From: Myxococcales bacterium | Lineage (GTDB): Bacteria > Myxococcota_A > Polyangia > Fen-1088 | Direction: 5' to 3' | Assembly (NCBI GenBank): GCA_022184915.1 | Contig: JAGTJU010000005.1 | Location: forward strand, 1-64,000 | DNA length: 64,000 nt | In this document: piece after piece, positions 36,379 to 45,642 of the stretch | Numbering within the stretch: the first letter of the stretch is position 1 | Layout of the letters: the number at the start of each line of letters is the position of its first letter | Position numbers and translations under genes: made by a program | The notes under the pieces: model-generated | The model's database searches: none | What the model was told of the DNA's origin: nothing | What the model saw: the letters and a program-made list of their open reading frames with translations, nothing else

Positions 36379-37025
36379 TTCGACTCCTCGATTTTCAGTT
36401 TGCGAAACACCTCGGCAAGGGGAGGCCCTATGTCATCGCCCTCGAACTCTGCCGCATAGGTGTTTCCGAGATACCCCAGGTCCTGATGAATGCCCACCGC
36501 CGAGGTGTAATAGGCCCAAGCCACGCGGGACTTGAGTTCCGAAAAGAAGGACAAGCGGGGATCGGCTGCCGGGGATTCGGACCAGCTGAGCACGAGGGCG
36601 TACTGTTGATCGGGTGTAAGGGCCATAAAGAGCCCACCGAAGCGGGCCTTTGCGTCTTTATCCATGCGCGCCAAACCCTGCCTCCACGTTGCACGCCTCT
36701 CGAGGTGTTCCGGGTTGCGGGGATAGAGCGCTGCGAGGTACTCGTCGATAGTCTGCGCAACTTCCGCCTCTTGGGCACCAGGGGAGTGTTCGTCCTGCGG
36801 GATGATCTGTTCGGCGAGGTGCTCGACCGTTTTCAACTGATGGGGCGAAAAGAACCCTCGTCGCACCTGGGAACCGTCAGAGGGAGCGGCATTCACCGTT
36901 GGAAGGCGCACGAACGGCAGGCCCGCCGCTGCCAAGGCCACCGCGCCCAGCTCGCGGCGCAGGGGACGAGGTGAGACAGGTTTGGGTTCGCTCACGCGTT
37001 CATCATCATCCGGGTAAAGACTCAT
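36375..37025 (-). CDS. Gluconate 2-dehydrogenase subunit 3 family protein (small subunit of GMC dehydrogenase)
   Basis: A 216-residue protein with an N-terminal RPLRRELGAVALAAAGLP segment that resembles a twin-arginine signal but lacks a perfect consensus. The mature domain fits gluconate_2-dh3 (PF13618): FFSPHQLKTVEHLAEQIIPQDEHSPGAQEAEVAQTIDEYL ... FMALTPDQQYALV ... FFSELKSRVAWAYYTSAVGIHQDLGYLGN. Such subunits pair with GMC flavoproteins lacking a signal and carry them across the membrane. ATGA overlaps join it to the GMC gene upstream and the DUF1080 gene downstream, which makes the partnership very likely. Confidence 0.9.
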   Translation of the reverse strand: MSLYPDDDERVSEPKPVSPRPLRRELGAVALAAAGLPFVRLPTVNAAPSDGSQVRRGFFSPHQLKTVEHLAEQIIPQDEHSPGAQEAEVAQTIDEYLAALYPRNPEHLERRATWRQGLARMDKDAKARFGGLFMALTPDQQYALVLSWSESPAADPRLSFFSELKSRVAWAYYTSAVGIHQDLGYLGNTYAAEFEGDDIGPPLAEVFRKLKIEESK

Positions 37026-38809
37026 AAATTCCCCTTTCGAAGCTCTTCGGCGAGGTGGTCACTTGCACGCCAGGCCAGGGCCATGATTGTCCACGTGGGG
37101 TTCTGAGACCCGGCGCTCACGAAGCCGGCGCCGTCCATGACAAAGAGGTTCTTGACGTCGTGGCTTTGGGAAAAGGGGTTGAGCACGGATGTCCTGGGGT
37201 CAGTGCCCATACGCGCCGTTCCCAGCTCGTGAATCGACCAACCTGCCGGTAGCAAACGATTCGAGCTCTCGAGAACGTCGATACCTGCCGCCTCGAACAT
37301 GGCACGAGCCTCGGCTTCCATGTCTTTGGCCATGGCACGCTCGTTGTCTCCGAACTTCACGTTGAACTTGAGGACAGGTATGCCCCACTTGTCCTTGATG
37401 GCAGGGTCCAAGCTCACGCCGTTGTCGAAGCGGGGCAACACTTCGCCGAAGCCTCCCATCGTGACCACAGCGCCGGCGAAGTCGCGCACCTCCTTCTTGA
37501 AGCTTTTGCCGAAGCCTTTCGCCCAGAACATGGACCGAGGCAGCATGCTGGTACCGCTGTCGCCCTCGAAACCGTAGCCCCGCACGAACCCTTCGTGTTT
37601 TCGGTCCAAGCTGCGAAACCGAGGGACGTAAAACCCTCCGGGGCGCCCATCGTCACGGGTGCGCTCTTTCTTCGCCAGACTTCGCATCATGCCCGAGATC
37701 TTGGGCCCCATGAAGTGCTCGCAAAAATTGTGACCGACGTGCCCGCTCGAGTTTCCCATGCCATTCGGATGCTGCCGCGAGCGCGACAACAGCAAGAGCC
37801 TCGTCGACTCGAGCGTCGAGGCGGCAAGCACCACCACCCGTGCCCGGGCCTCGTAGGTTTTCCGGTTGCCCGCATCCACGAACGACACACCACGGGCCTT
37901 GCCTGAGTGCGGATCCACGGTGATCTCGTGAGCGATGGCGTTGCAGCGAATTGAAAGCCTTCCGGTCTCGAGCGCAGGGTACAAGTACCCCGTGGTCGCA
38001 TCGAAAGCCGCATGAATGTCGCACCCTCCCTTGCGGTGACAAGCGCCCCGCCGCAAACACCGGCTGCGGTACTTGTTGTGGGCAAGCCCGTCGGTGGTCA
38101 CGCCAGCCCGATACGGCGTGACCACCCGGCCCATGCGCGCCAACGTCGCCCGCAGGTGTAGCTCGGCTTTGGTGAGGCGCGGCGTGGTCTGGAACTGACC
38201 ATCGGGCATGTAGGGCAAGCCCTCGGCATGACCGGCCACGCCCAAAAAGCGATCGACGCGGTCATAGTAGGGAGCGACGTCGTCGTATGACAAAGGCCAG
38301 TCCTCGCCATATCCGTCGTGACGGGCCGCTTTGAAGTCCAGGTCGGAAAGACGCAGCGCCAAACGTCCCCAAATGTTGGTCTTCCCCCCGAGCAGACGGG
38401 CACGCACCCAGGCAAACGGTGTTCCGGTATACGGATGTTCACGCTCATTCACCAGGAGCCGCGTGCGGTAGTCGCTTCCTCCGACGTAAGAGGTCACGCG
38501 CGGCTCCGCTAAGCTGGCTGCGTAGGGAGGGCGCTTCAAGTCGTATTCGTTACGGCCGAGACTGTGCTCCTCGTAGGGGGCCGCCCCTCGTCGAGGGTGT
38601 TCATACGGCCATTCGGTCGATCGCAGCTCTTCGTCGACGTTCATGCGACCGCCGGCCTCGAGCACCAGGACCCGGAGTCCGGCAGCCGTCAAGACGTAAG
38701 CTGCGGTCCCCCCAGCTGCGCCCGAGCCCACCACGATGGCATCGTAAATCTCCTTGGGATCGAAGGCGTCAAAGGCGGCGTCGAAAGGACCCTGCATGGA
38801 GCCCATCAT
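37022..38809 (-). CDS. GMC-family FAD dehydrogenase, predicted glycoside 3-dehydrogenase large subunit
   Basis: A 595-residue GMC oxidoreductase. The FAD site is [30 protein letters not shown] (residues 24-53). [13 protein letters not shown] and the C-terminal HELGTARMG ... [26 protein letters not shown] contain the catalytic His/Asn region of this dehydrogenase branch. Mid-protein, C-x5-C-x5-C ([15 protein letters not shown]) could ligate an iron-sulfur cluster, as a Cys triad does in bacterial FAD glucose dehydrogenase. It has no signal peptide, consistent with export together with its small subunit. No cytochrome c subunit is adjacent, so the electron acceptor is unclear. First gene of the ATGA-linked operon. 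Oxidation at C3 of a glycoside is inferred from the DUF1080 neighbours. Confidence 0.85.
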   Translation of the reverse strand: MMGSMQGPFDAAFDAFDPKEIYDAIVVGSGAAGGTAAYVLTAAGLRVLVLEAGGRMNVDEELRSTEWPYEHPRRGAAPYEEHSLGRNEYDLKRPPYAASLAEPRVTSYVGGSDYRTRLLVNEREHPYTGTPFAWVRARLLGGKTNIWGRLALRLSDLDFKAARHDGYGEDWPLSYDDVAPYYDRVDRFLGVAGHAEGLPYMPDGQFQTTPRLTKAELHLRATLARMGRVVTPYRAGVTTDGLAHNKYRSRCLRRGACHRKGGCDIHAAFDATTGYLYPALETGRLSIRCNAIAHEITVDPHSGKARGVSFVDAGNRKTYEARARVVVLAASTLESTRLLLLSRSRQHPNGMGNSSGHVGHNFCEHFMGPKISGMMRSLAKKERTRDDGRPGGFYVPRFRSLDRKHEGFVRGYGFEGDSGTSMLPRSMFWAKGFGKSFKKEVRDFAGAVVTMGGFGEVLPRFDNGVSLDPAIKDKWGIPVLKFNVKFGDNERAMAKDMEAEARAMFEAAGIDVLESSNRLLPAGWSIHELGTARMGTDPRTSVLNPFSQSHDVKNLFVMDGAGFVSAGSQNPTWTIMALAWRASDHLAEELRKGNL

Positions 38810-38899
38810 GAGGAGAACGAGCGCCGCAGGGAAGGACCTCCGCGCGAGGAGGACTCCTCCAGCGCTTTTTTGGCGGGTGGTGAGTAAGCGCGGTCACGC

Positions 38900-41296
38900 T
38901 CAGGGCTTGCCCAGGAACTTGGCGAGGATCGTTTTGACACCCACCTGGGGAAAGCGCATCGTGACTTTCACGTCCCCACCGGCCGATTGCCAGCCCCGCA
39001 CTTCCCCCACTCCGAACTTCGGATGGCGAAGCTTGGCACCTATGCGCATCCCGAGATCCGGAGAGAGATCGTCGTAATGAACGGTCAAGTCGTTCGAGGC
39101 GGGTGCACCCTTGGCCGGTGGCTGGGGCGCGCGCGGAGGTGCCGGCGGCAGATGCGAGAACTCCGCCCAGCGCCCGCGTGAGGGCGTCTCCATTTCGTCC
39201 TCGACCCACGACTTCGCGCGTTCGGGAGCCTCGCGGTTCCAGCGTCCCCCCCACGGGCCCTGCCCTTCGGTGTTGGCGCCGTAGTAGGAGGGCCGTGGCT
39301 GCACGAGCGACTCGGTGCACTCGAAGGGCACGTCGCGCAGAAAGCGGCTGGGGATCCCGCCGAGCGATTGCCCCGCCAGACGACGCCGGCGCACCCGGGA
39401 CAGATAGAGCTGCTCCATGGCCCGCGTGACCGCCACGTAGCAAAGCCGGCGCTCTTCTTCGATGGCGGCGTCGTCGTCGATGCTCCGCTGATGCGGAAAT
39501 ACGCCCTCCTCGAGGCCTGTCACGAAGACATGAGGAAACTCGAGCCCCTTGGCGGTATGCACCGTCATGAGCGAGATCGCGCCGGACTCGGGGTCGATGG
39601 AATCCGCGTCCGCCACCAGCGCCACCCGTTCCAAAAACTCCGCCAGCTCGGGGGCTTCGGCCTCCGCTTCGTACTCGCGCATCTGCGCCACGAGCTCCAT
39701 GAGGTTCTCGAGCCGCCCCTCCGCCTCGAGTGAGGCGTCCTGGGCCAAGGCGTCGCGATAGCCCGAGACGTCCAACACCTGCTCGGCGAGATCCGCCGGT
39801 GACATCCCTTCGTCCACCTTCTGGCGCAAGCCCAGCATCATCGTGCAGAAGGCCTCGAGCTTTTTGCGCGGTCCTGCGCCGAGGATGTCGGGTGCTTTGA
39901 CCGCCAGGGCCAGGGCATGCCACAAACTCACGCCCTCCGCCGACGCGAGGTCCTCGCACTTGTCCAGCGTGCTTTGGCCGATGCCCCGGGCCGGCGTGTT
40001 GATGATCCGCCCGAGGCCCACGGAATCATCGGGGTTCAAGAGCACACGCAAGTAGGCCAGCAGATCCTTGACCTCGGCCCGGTCGTAAAACCGGGTGCCG
40101 CCCACGACCACGTAGGGAAGATCGAGCACGCGCAAGGCCTCTTCGATCACCCGCGACTGGCCGTTCGTTCGGTAGAACACCGCAAAATCTTTGGGGGCAG
40201 CGCCCCTCTGCAGGGCGTCCCGAATGCGACTGGCCACGAACTCGGCCTCATCGCGTTCGGTCTCTCCCTCGAAGGCCAAGATGGGCGCCCCCGCAGCGCT
40301 CGAGGTGAACAGACGCTTGTCGCGCCGCTCTGTGTTTTTCGCGATGATGGCGTTCGCCACCTTGAGCACGTTGCCCGTCGACCGATAGTTTTCTTCCAGC
40401 TTCACCGTGGCCGACCCCGGGTGGTCGCGCTCGAAGTCGAGGATGTTGCGGATGTCCGCACCCCGCCAGCCGTAGATGGATTGATCCTCGTCACCCACCA
40501 CGGTGATGCTGTTCGTCGCCCGTGACAAGTACCGGACCAGCCTGTACTGCACGTGGTTGGTGTCCTGGAACTCGTCGACCAACACGTGATCGAAGCGGTG
40601 CATGAGCTCGTCCCCTGCGGGTGTACCCGGATGGCATAGCTTGAGCGCCTTGAGCAACAGGCCTCCAAAGTCGATCGCGTTGGCCGCCCGCAGCCTCTCT
40701 TCGTACACCCGATAGGCCTTCGCGATCGTGTCCTCGAAGAAGTCGGCCGGTTCGAATTTGTCGGCGTCAACGCCCTTGTTCTTCGCCCTATCGATGGCGC
40801 CCAGGACCTGACGCACCGGGAACTGCTTCTCTGGCACTTTGAGATCCGTGAGAACCCGCTGCATGAGGCGACGTTGATCGTCGGTGTCGTAGATGACGAA
40901 GTCTTTGCGCAGGCCAATCGCCTCGCCGTAGCGCCGCAAAAGCCGCGCGGAGAGACCGTGGAAGGTGCCCATCCACAGGCCCCGCACCAGATGCTCTCCG
41001 CCGCCCATCAGCTTGGCCACGCGCTCGCGCAGCTCGCCCGCCGCTTTGTTGGTGAAGGTCACCACGAAGATGCGGAAGGGATCTGCTCCCTCCGACAAGA
41101 GCCGCGCCAACCGGTAGGTGATGACGCGCGTCTTGCCAGAGCCTGCCCCCGCAACGACCAGAAGCGGGGCCGCGGGGTGCATGACAGCCTCGAGCTGGGG
41201 ACCGTTCAGCGTGCGCCCCAACACCTCTCGCGAGAACCGCCCGGCGGCAGAAGAGGCCGAAGACGGCCGCGGCGCAAATAGGTCCAGCGAATCCAC
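38900..41296 (-). CDS. pcrA: UvrD/PcrA-type superfamily 1 DNA helicase
   Basis: A 3'-5' helicase for excision repair and for clearing recombination or transcription intermediates. Motifs in order: LNGPQLEAV, Walker A GAGSGKTRVI, TFTNKAAGELRERV, GTFHGLSARLLRR, VDEFQDTNHVQY, VVGDEDQSIYGWRGAD, ENYRSTGNV, VFYRTNGQSR, MTVHTAKGLEFPHVF and LCYVAVTRA. The C-terminus ends with the PcrA/UvrD tail KLRHPKFGVGEV...FPQVGVKTI. GTG 41296 is my preferred start (798 residues), because codons between it and ATG 41338 (including CTT TGT AAT AAA) look non-coding. The gene is divergent from the PAP2 phosphatase. The symbol uvrD would be equally acceptable. Confidence 0.93.
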   Translation of the reverse strand: MDSLDLFAPRPSSASSAAGRFSREVLGRTLNGPQLEAVMHPAAPLLVVAGAGSGKTRVITYRLARLLSEGADPFRIFVVTFTNKAAGELRERVAKLMGGGEHLVRGLWMGTFHGLSARLLRRYGEAIGLRKDFVIYDTDDQRRLMQRVLTDLKVPEKQFPVRQVLGAIDRAKNKGVDADKFEPADFFEDTIAKAYRVYEERLRAANAIDFGGLLLKALKLCHPGTPAGDELMHRFDHVLVDEFQDTNHVQYRLVRYLSRATNSITVVGDEDQSIYGWRGADIRNILDFERDHPGSATVKLEENYRSTGNVLKVANAIIAKNTERRDKRLFTSSAAGAPILAFEGETERDEAEFVASRIRDALQRGAAPKDFAVFYRTNGQSRVIEEALRVLDLPYVVVGGTRFYDRAEVKDLLAYLRVLLNPDDSVGLGRIINTPARGIGQSTLDKCEDLASAEGVSLWHALALAVKAPDILGAGPRKKLEAFCTMMLGLRQKVDEGMSPADLAEQVLDVSGYRDALAQDASLEAEGRLENLMELVAQMREYEAEAEAPELAEFLERVALVADADSIDPESGAISLMTVHTAKGLEFPHVFVTGLEEGVFPHQRSIDDDAAIEEERRLCYVAVTRAMEQLYLSRVRRRRLAGQSLGGIPSRFLRDVPFECTESLVQPRPSYYGANTEGQGPWGGRWNREAPERAKSWVEDEMETPSRGRWAEFSHLPPAPPRAPQPPAKGAPASNDLTVHYDDLSPDLGMRIGAKLRHPKFGVGEVRGWQSAGGDVKVTMRFPQVGVKTILAKFLGKP

Positions 41297-41465
41297 GCCC
41301 CCTTTATTACAAAGCACCGCCCCCAATTCCACCGGCATGTGGGAAATCGCGGTCTCGCCGGACAAGGACGAGCGGCCTCACGCACGCGGGCCGGCAGGGA
41401 TTGACCCCGTGCACCGATAGGCCCAGGATGGCGCGTCCCGATCGGCTGCCGTGAACGAAAGCACC

Positions 41466-42326
41466 ATGCGTAAGCCCACCGCCTTCGTGGCCCTGCTGGC
41501 ACTCGGCTTGGTCTCCCCGGCCTACGCCGACCTGCCAGCCCCTGCAGCTCGGCCCCGCGCGCCCACGCTCGAGGGGCACCTGCCGCGCGACGTGGCGCTC
41601 ACCTTGGGCTCTACGGGCGCCTGGCTCCTGGGCGCAACCGTGCTGAGCGCGCCGCTCGCTCCCAGCCGCTGCCGCTGGTGTACGCCCAACGCTTTCGACC
41701 GGGGCGTGCGCGACGCGCTCGTCTGGAACGATCGCGACGCCGCCGAACTCTTCAGCAACGTCGGGATCGCCGCCGCGTGGGTCAACGGACTCGGAGCGTT
41801 GGCCTTGGTGGCGCACGCGGACGGCCGCCTCCGAGACAGCGCGCACGACAGCCTCTACGTCGCCGAGGCGGTGGGCGTGACCATGTTCCTCACCACGGCC
41901 GTCAAGCTCATGGCAGCACGGGCGCGGCCCGCCGTGTACTTCCAGAGCCCCGGCTTCGAGGCGATTGCACGCGAGGAACGCAACCTCTCGTTCTTTTCGG
42001 GTCACAGCGCGCTTTCGTTTTCGCTGGCCACCGCGGCCGGCACGGTGGCGTCGCTGCGGGGCTATCGGCACGCCCCCTGGTTGTGGGCCACGGGATTGAG
42101 CATCGCGGGCTTCACGGCGTTCGCGCGCATCGCGGCCGATAAACATTACGCCTCGGACGTGCTGGTCGGCGCGGCCGTGGGTGCGGGCGTTGGGGCGGGA
42201 CTTCCGCTTTGGTTGCACGGGCGCGTACGGGAGCCGTCCGGCCCCGCCGAGGCTGTGTCGTGGCGCGTCCTCGTCATGCCCATGGCGCAGGGAGGCACGC
42301 TCGTGGGACTCGGCGCGCGCCTGTGA
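41466..42326 (+). CDS. PAP2-family membrane phosphatase
   Basis: A 286-residue protein with a signal-like N-terminus (MRKPTAFVALLALGLVSPAYA) and several hydrophobic helices. The three PAP2 motifs are present: K-x6-R-P in KLMAARARP, SGH in FFSGHSALSFSLA, and R-x5-H-x3-D in RIAADKHYASD. Family members dephosphorylate lipid phosphates such as undecaprenyl pyrophosphate or phosphatidic acid at the periplasmic face. The last 45 residues (RVLVMPMAQGGTLVGLGARL) end like an outer-membrane beta strand, which is odd for an inner-membrane enzyme. An in-frame GTG at 41451 is an alternative start. Confidence 0.85.
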   Translation: MRKPTAFVALLALGLVSPAYADLPAPAARPRAPTLEGHLPRDVALTLGSTGAWLLGATVLSAPLAPSRCRWCTPNAFDRGVRDALVWNDRDAAELFSNVGIAAAWVNGLGALALVAHADGRLRDSAHDSLYVAEAVGVTMFLTTAVKLMAARARPAVYFQSPGFEAIAREERNLSFFSGHSALSFSLATAAGTVASLRGYRHAPWLWATGLSIAGFTAFARIAADKHYASDVLVGAAVGAGVGAGLPLWLHGRVREPSGPAEAVSWRVLVMPMAQGGTLVGLGARL

Positions 42327-42345
42327 GCGCCTGAAGACGAGCGAG

Positions 42346-42363
42346 GGCCCTCTTTCGAGAGGG
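42346..42363 (+). other. Stem-loop with UUCG tetraloop between the PAP2 and ECF sigma genes
   Basis: GCCCTCT (42346-42352) and AGAGGGC (42357-42363) form a 7-base-pair stem around TTCG. No T-run follows, so it is not a standard intrinsic terminator. It could stabilise the 3' end of the PAP2 transcript or structure the leader of the sigma gene that starts 75 bases later. Confidence 0.4.
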
Positions 42364-42438
42364 CGCCTCCCAAATAACCTGAGCCGTGGGCCGAAGGTCG
42401 TGAGTCTCCCTACAGAGAAGCGTTGCGCTTCCCCACTC

Positions 42439-42987
42439 ATGACGAATCCTGAACTGGACCGAGACCTCGCTTCGTTTTTCAGGACGAAGCGCGACACCGT
42501 GGCCCGCTGGGTGCGCCGGCACCTGCCAAGTCAAGTGGACGCCGACGATGTCGTGCAGGAGGTCTTCGCGTCGGCGTGGCAGTCGCTCGCGCATTTTCGC
42601 GCCGAAGGGCAGCTGTCGACCTGGCTGTTCGTGATCGCCCATCGCAAGGCGCGCTACGTGCGTCGTGCAGCGCTGCGGGAACGCGCGGAGCTCACGGGAC
42701 ATTTGGGCGTATTCGACGGCGTTCCCGACGAGGATCCCGGGGCCGACGAAAAATTCGAGTGGCAAGAGACGCTCAGCATTTTGGACGCGGCGTTCATTCG
42801 CCTGCGCGAGCCTCACCGTGAGGTCATCCTCAGGGTTTACATGGAGGGCGAATCGACCCAGGAGGTGGCTGACGCCCTCGGCATATCACCGACCAACGTG
42901 GGCGTTCGGCTGTTCCGGGCGCGGCGGGCGCTCGCCGAAGAGGTCTCGAGGACGGGCAAAAAGCGTACCTCTCGCCCCGCGCGGTGA
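42439..42987 (+). CDS. RNA polymerase ECF-type sigma-70 factor
   Basis: A 182-residue sigma factor. Region 2 is visible in DVVQEVFASAWQSLAHFRAEGQLSTWLFVIAHRKARYVRR, and region 4 in REPHREVILRVYMEGESTQEVADALGISPTNVGVRLFRARRALAEEV. ATG 42439 sets region 2 at the normal distance from the N-terminus. No anti-sigma gene is on the same strand next to it. The following gene (42998-44095) converges and belongs to another sigma operon, so control of this factor is unknown. Confidence 0.9.
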   Translation: MTNPELDRDLASFFRTKRDTVARWVRRHLPSQVDADDVVQEVFASAWQSLAHFRAEGQLSTWLFVIAHRKARYVRRAALRERAELTGHLGVFDGVPDEDPGADEKFEWQETLSILDAAFIRLREPHREVILRVYMEGESTQEVADALGISPTNVGVRLFRARRALAEEVSRTGKKRTSRPAR

Positions 42988-42997
42988 GCCCCCGCGC

Positions 42998-44095
42998 TCA
43001 CCAGGACGCAACGGCGCCCAGGCTCGTCGAAGGCATGACCCAGGCCGTAGTCTCGTTCGCGGTGGCCGAAAGGCGCACGCCCGGACGAGGCAGCAAGCTG
43101 GTGCCCGCCACGTCGAAGCGCACGTGCCAGTGCGCCGACAGCCGCATACCGACAGCCACCGAGAGCGTCGTCATCCCAGACCAGATGGTGCTCGTGTTGC
43201 CGCGGGCGGTCCCGTCAGTATCCCCCGCCACGAAGGTGCGTCCCACGCCGGCCTGCACAGCCACGCTCAACGTGGGGCCGCGAGCATGGCTCCAGTGGGC
43301 AGCGACTTCGGCGCCTCCCCAGGCCTGAGAAACCTCCGCCTGCGCCGACGCCGACTCTGCCGTGATTGACGGAAACGGAAGCGTAGCGCCAAGGCCTACC
43401 GAGCCCCGGCGCAGAAACCGACGCGACAAAAAGAGGCGAGCGATGGGTCGTGCGCGCGCGCCCATCAAACCAAAGCCGCCGCCGACGGAGGCGCCGCTCA
43501 GCCAGCGGCCTGCCACCGGACCGGGCACGACGCCCGTGGCAACCACCGCAGGGGGTAGGGAGGGGACCGCCCCGGACGCCGCCTCCGGGGGCGCGTCCTT
43601 GGGCGCAGGTGGAGGGGCCTCCATCACCTGCGGCGCCAGTACGTAAGCCGCCAGGCGTTCGGTGGTCCGCCAGGCAAGCTCGCTGTACGTGCTCACGGTA
43701 TCCGTGGGTATTGCCTGCGACGGCAAACTGGCGGTCACGACGCTCAGAAGGTCTTCGCGGCCCCCGTGACGGCGAAGCTCGGCGACGAGCGCCGTGGCGC
43801 TTTGGCGAAGCGTGATCACGATCGACGCGTCCGTGGCCTCGTTGCTCGCGACCAAGTCGTACCCCGCGGTCAAGAGCTCTCCGCGCACGCGGGCGACCAC
43901 CCCGGGCGGCACGTCCGGCGCCGCCAGCACCACCACGTAGTCGATCCTCGCCGACACCCCCGCGTTCGTCTCCTGCGCCTGTACCCGCGCGGGGCTGGTG
44001 GTCGCCCCGAGCGCCGCGACCACGCCCACGCCCAGCGCGACGGAACGCCAGACGCGAAGTCTTCGCTGAGTCAATGCGGAGGCGCGGGCCTGCAT
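42998..44095 (-). CDS. Exported protein of unknown function in an ECF sigma/FecR operon
   Basis: A 365-residue protein with a signal peptide (SVALGVGVVAALGATTSPARVQA). Residues 45-150 form an alternating alpha/beta domain (IDYVVVLAAPDVPPGVVARVRGELLTAGYDLVASNEATDASIVITL), then a Pro-rich linker. The last 170 residues are alternating strands with Gly and aromatic residues that end in V-A-S-W, suggesting a small outer-membrane beta-barrel. I do not recognise the family. It is the third gene after an ECF sigma factor and a FecR-like protein, 32 bases from the latter, so it probably is a target or an output component of that signalling unit. Confidence 0.65.
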   Translation of the reverse strand: MQARASALTQRRLRVWRSVALGVGVVAALGATTSPARVQAQETNAGVSARIDYVVVLAAPDVPPGVVARVRGELLTAGYDLVASNEATDASIVITLRQSATALVAELRRHGGREDLLSVVTASLPSQAIPTDTVSTYSELAWRTTERLAAYVLAPQVMEAPPPAPKDAPPEAASGAVPSLPPAVVATGVVPGPVAGRWLSGASVGGGFGLMGARARPIARLFLSRRFLRRGSVGLGATLPFPSITAESASAQAEVSQAWGGAEVAAHWSHARGPTLSVAVQAGVGRTFVAGDTDGTARGNTSTIWSGMTTLSVAVGMRLSAHWHVRFDVAGTSLLPRPGVRLSATANETTAWVMPSTSLGAVASW

Positions 44096-44127
44096 GAGGA
44101 GGTACTGCCGGGCGCGTCAGCGTTTCG

Positions 44128-45642
44128 CTAGGGCTTTTTTGCTCCCCGTCCCAGGATCTGCTCGGCCAAGGGTGCCCGGCTGCCGTGCGGGTGCTCGCGC
44201 AAGTAGCGTCGGGCCGCCTCTTTGGCCTGGCCTTCCTCGCCTTGGCGCGTGCGGGCCACCATCAACCGCGCCAGGGCTTCTTCGGCCAACGCCCCTTTGG
44301 GCGCCTCTTTCAGATAGTCGTGGTACCAGCGGGCAGCCTGCTCCGGAGTTCCCACGCCATCGTCCATCAGGCGCCCGAGCTCGAAGGCGGCGATCTGCGC
44401 CGCGGGCGACCGGGCAAAGCGCGCGCGGAGGGCCTCGAGCGCCCGGCGTGCCAGGTGCGGGCGGCGTGAATAGCGGCTCGCGTCAGCGAGGGCCTTGAGG
44501 TCGGATAGCGGCCGCGAAGCAAGCACGTCATCAAGCCCCAAACGCTCCGCCTCCGACACCACCAGGTCGTGTTCCCCCGCCACGAGCCTTTCCTCCCAGG
44601 TCGTGGTCGGCCGCGATCGCGGGGCGAAGCTGGGAGGCACGACCGCCGTCTCGGCCGGAGGCGGGCTCGTTTCGGGCGCGACCCGGGCCCCTTCGGGCCG
44701 CGCCTCCCGTGGTCTGTCGAGGGGCTTCGCGGCTTCCCACGAACCCGTCCACGTGGGAATTTCGGCGATGGCCGGCGGCGCCTCGCGTGGGGCCCGTGCC
44801 ACCTGACGAGGCTGCGGGCCACTCGCCAAGCGGAGCCTCCGCGCGCCCTGCGACGAGGCCAGGGGCGGACGGTCCCCGCTGGCAGCAGGCGTGACCCGGG
44901 CGGCTTGCACCGTCTCGGCGTTCAGCGCCTCGATCGAGGGACTGCCCGCCTCGACCACCAGCCGGTGCCCCGCGCGCAGCGGCGTGCGCGCGGCCAGCCC
45001 CGGGCCCGAGACCCGCACGCTCCCGGAGCGGAGATCGACCCGAAAGTCGCCGGTCTCCTGTTGCCAGTGCACGTCGAAGACGGTGCCGGTCACCTCGACC
45101 AGGTAAGGCCCCGCCTCCACCCGCCATGCCGCGCGTGGGCGCTTCGTCACACGAAGGTTCAGCACGCCCTGCACCAGGGTCAAGGTGGCACCGTGCTGAC
45201 CGAGCTGCGAGATCACAGCCCGGCTCTTGGCGCCCACGGCCGCGACCGTGCCCTCGGAGAAGGTCAAGGTGGTGCCTTCGGGCAACGTCTCACCGACCGA
45301 GGGTGCGGACACGGCAGGCCGGCTCACGGAGGGCATCGTCACGGGTTCGACCTTGCCCTGCGTCACCGTGAGGGCCTCGTCCCGCCGCCACGTCGACCAC
45401 ACGAACATGGCGAGCGCCGCGCAGCAAGCCCCCACCCCGAAGGCCGTCGCCCAGGCTCCGAAAGGCCGCCTGCGATCGCGCCGGGCTGCGAACGCCAAGG
45501 CGAACCTGCGTCGCTGTTCGTGGGCCTCCAGAAGTGAAGGCGGAGGGTTGCCCTCGCGAACCAGTGCCCCAAGCGCGTCGGCTGCGGACTCGCTCAAAGC
45601 GCCCGCAGAGAGGTTCTCACGCTCGTCCATCCTCCTTGTCAT
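44128..45642 (-). CDS. FecR-domain anti-sigma-like membrane protein with C-terminal TPR-type region
   Basis: A 504-residue protein. Residues 1-60 are cytoplasmic and charged (sigma-binding candidate), and residues 61-84 form one membrane helix. A periplasmic FecR domain covers about 110-225 (GTTLTFSEGTVAAVGAKSRAVISQLGQHGATLTLVQGVLNLRV ... VEAGPYLVEVTGTVFDVHW). A Pro/Arg-rich linker follows. The last 140 residues are tetratricopeptide-like helices (AAFELGRLMDDGVGTPEQAARWYHDYLKEAP). The ATG at 45642 overlaps the stop of the sigma gene as ATGA and has GGAAGGAAAG upstream, so sigma and FecR are made in proportion. FecR proteins normally pass a signal from a TonB receptor; none is present here, and the TPR part may be the sensor. 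Confidence 0.85.
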   Translation of the reverse strand: MTRRMDERENLSAGALSESAADALGALVREGNPPPSLLEAHEQRRRFALAFAARRDRRRPFGAWATAFGVGACCAALAMFVWSTWRRDEALTVTQGKVEPVTMPSVSRPAVSAPSVGETLPEGTTLTFSEGTVAAVGAKSRAVISQLGQHGATLTLVQGVLNLRVTKRPRAAWRVEAGPYLVEVTGTVFDVHWQQETGDFRVDLRSGSVRVSGPGLAARTPLRAGHRLVVEAGSPSIEALNAETVQAARVTPAASGDRPPLASSQGARRLRLASGPQPRQVARAPREAPPAIAEIPTWTGSWEAAKPLDRPREARPEGARVAPETSPPPAETAVVPPSFAPRSRPTTTWEERLVAGEHDLVVSEAERLGLDDVLASRPLSDLKALADASRYSRRPHLARRALEALRARFARSPAAQIAAFELGRLMDDGVGTPEQAARWYHDYLKEAPKGALAEEALARLMVARTRQGEEGQAKEAARRYLREHPHGSRAPLAEQILGRGAKKP

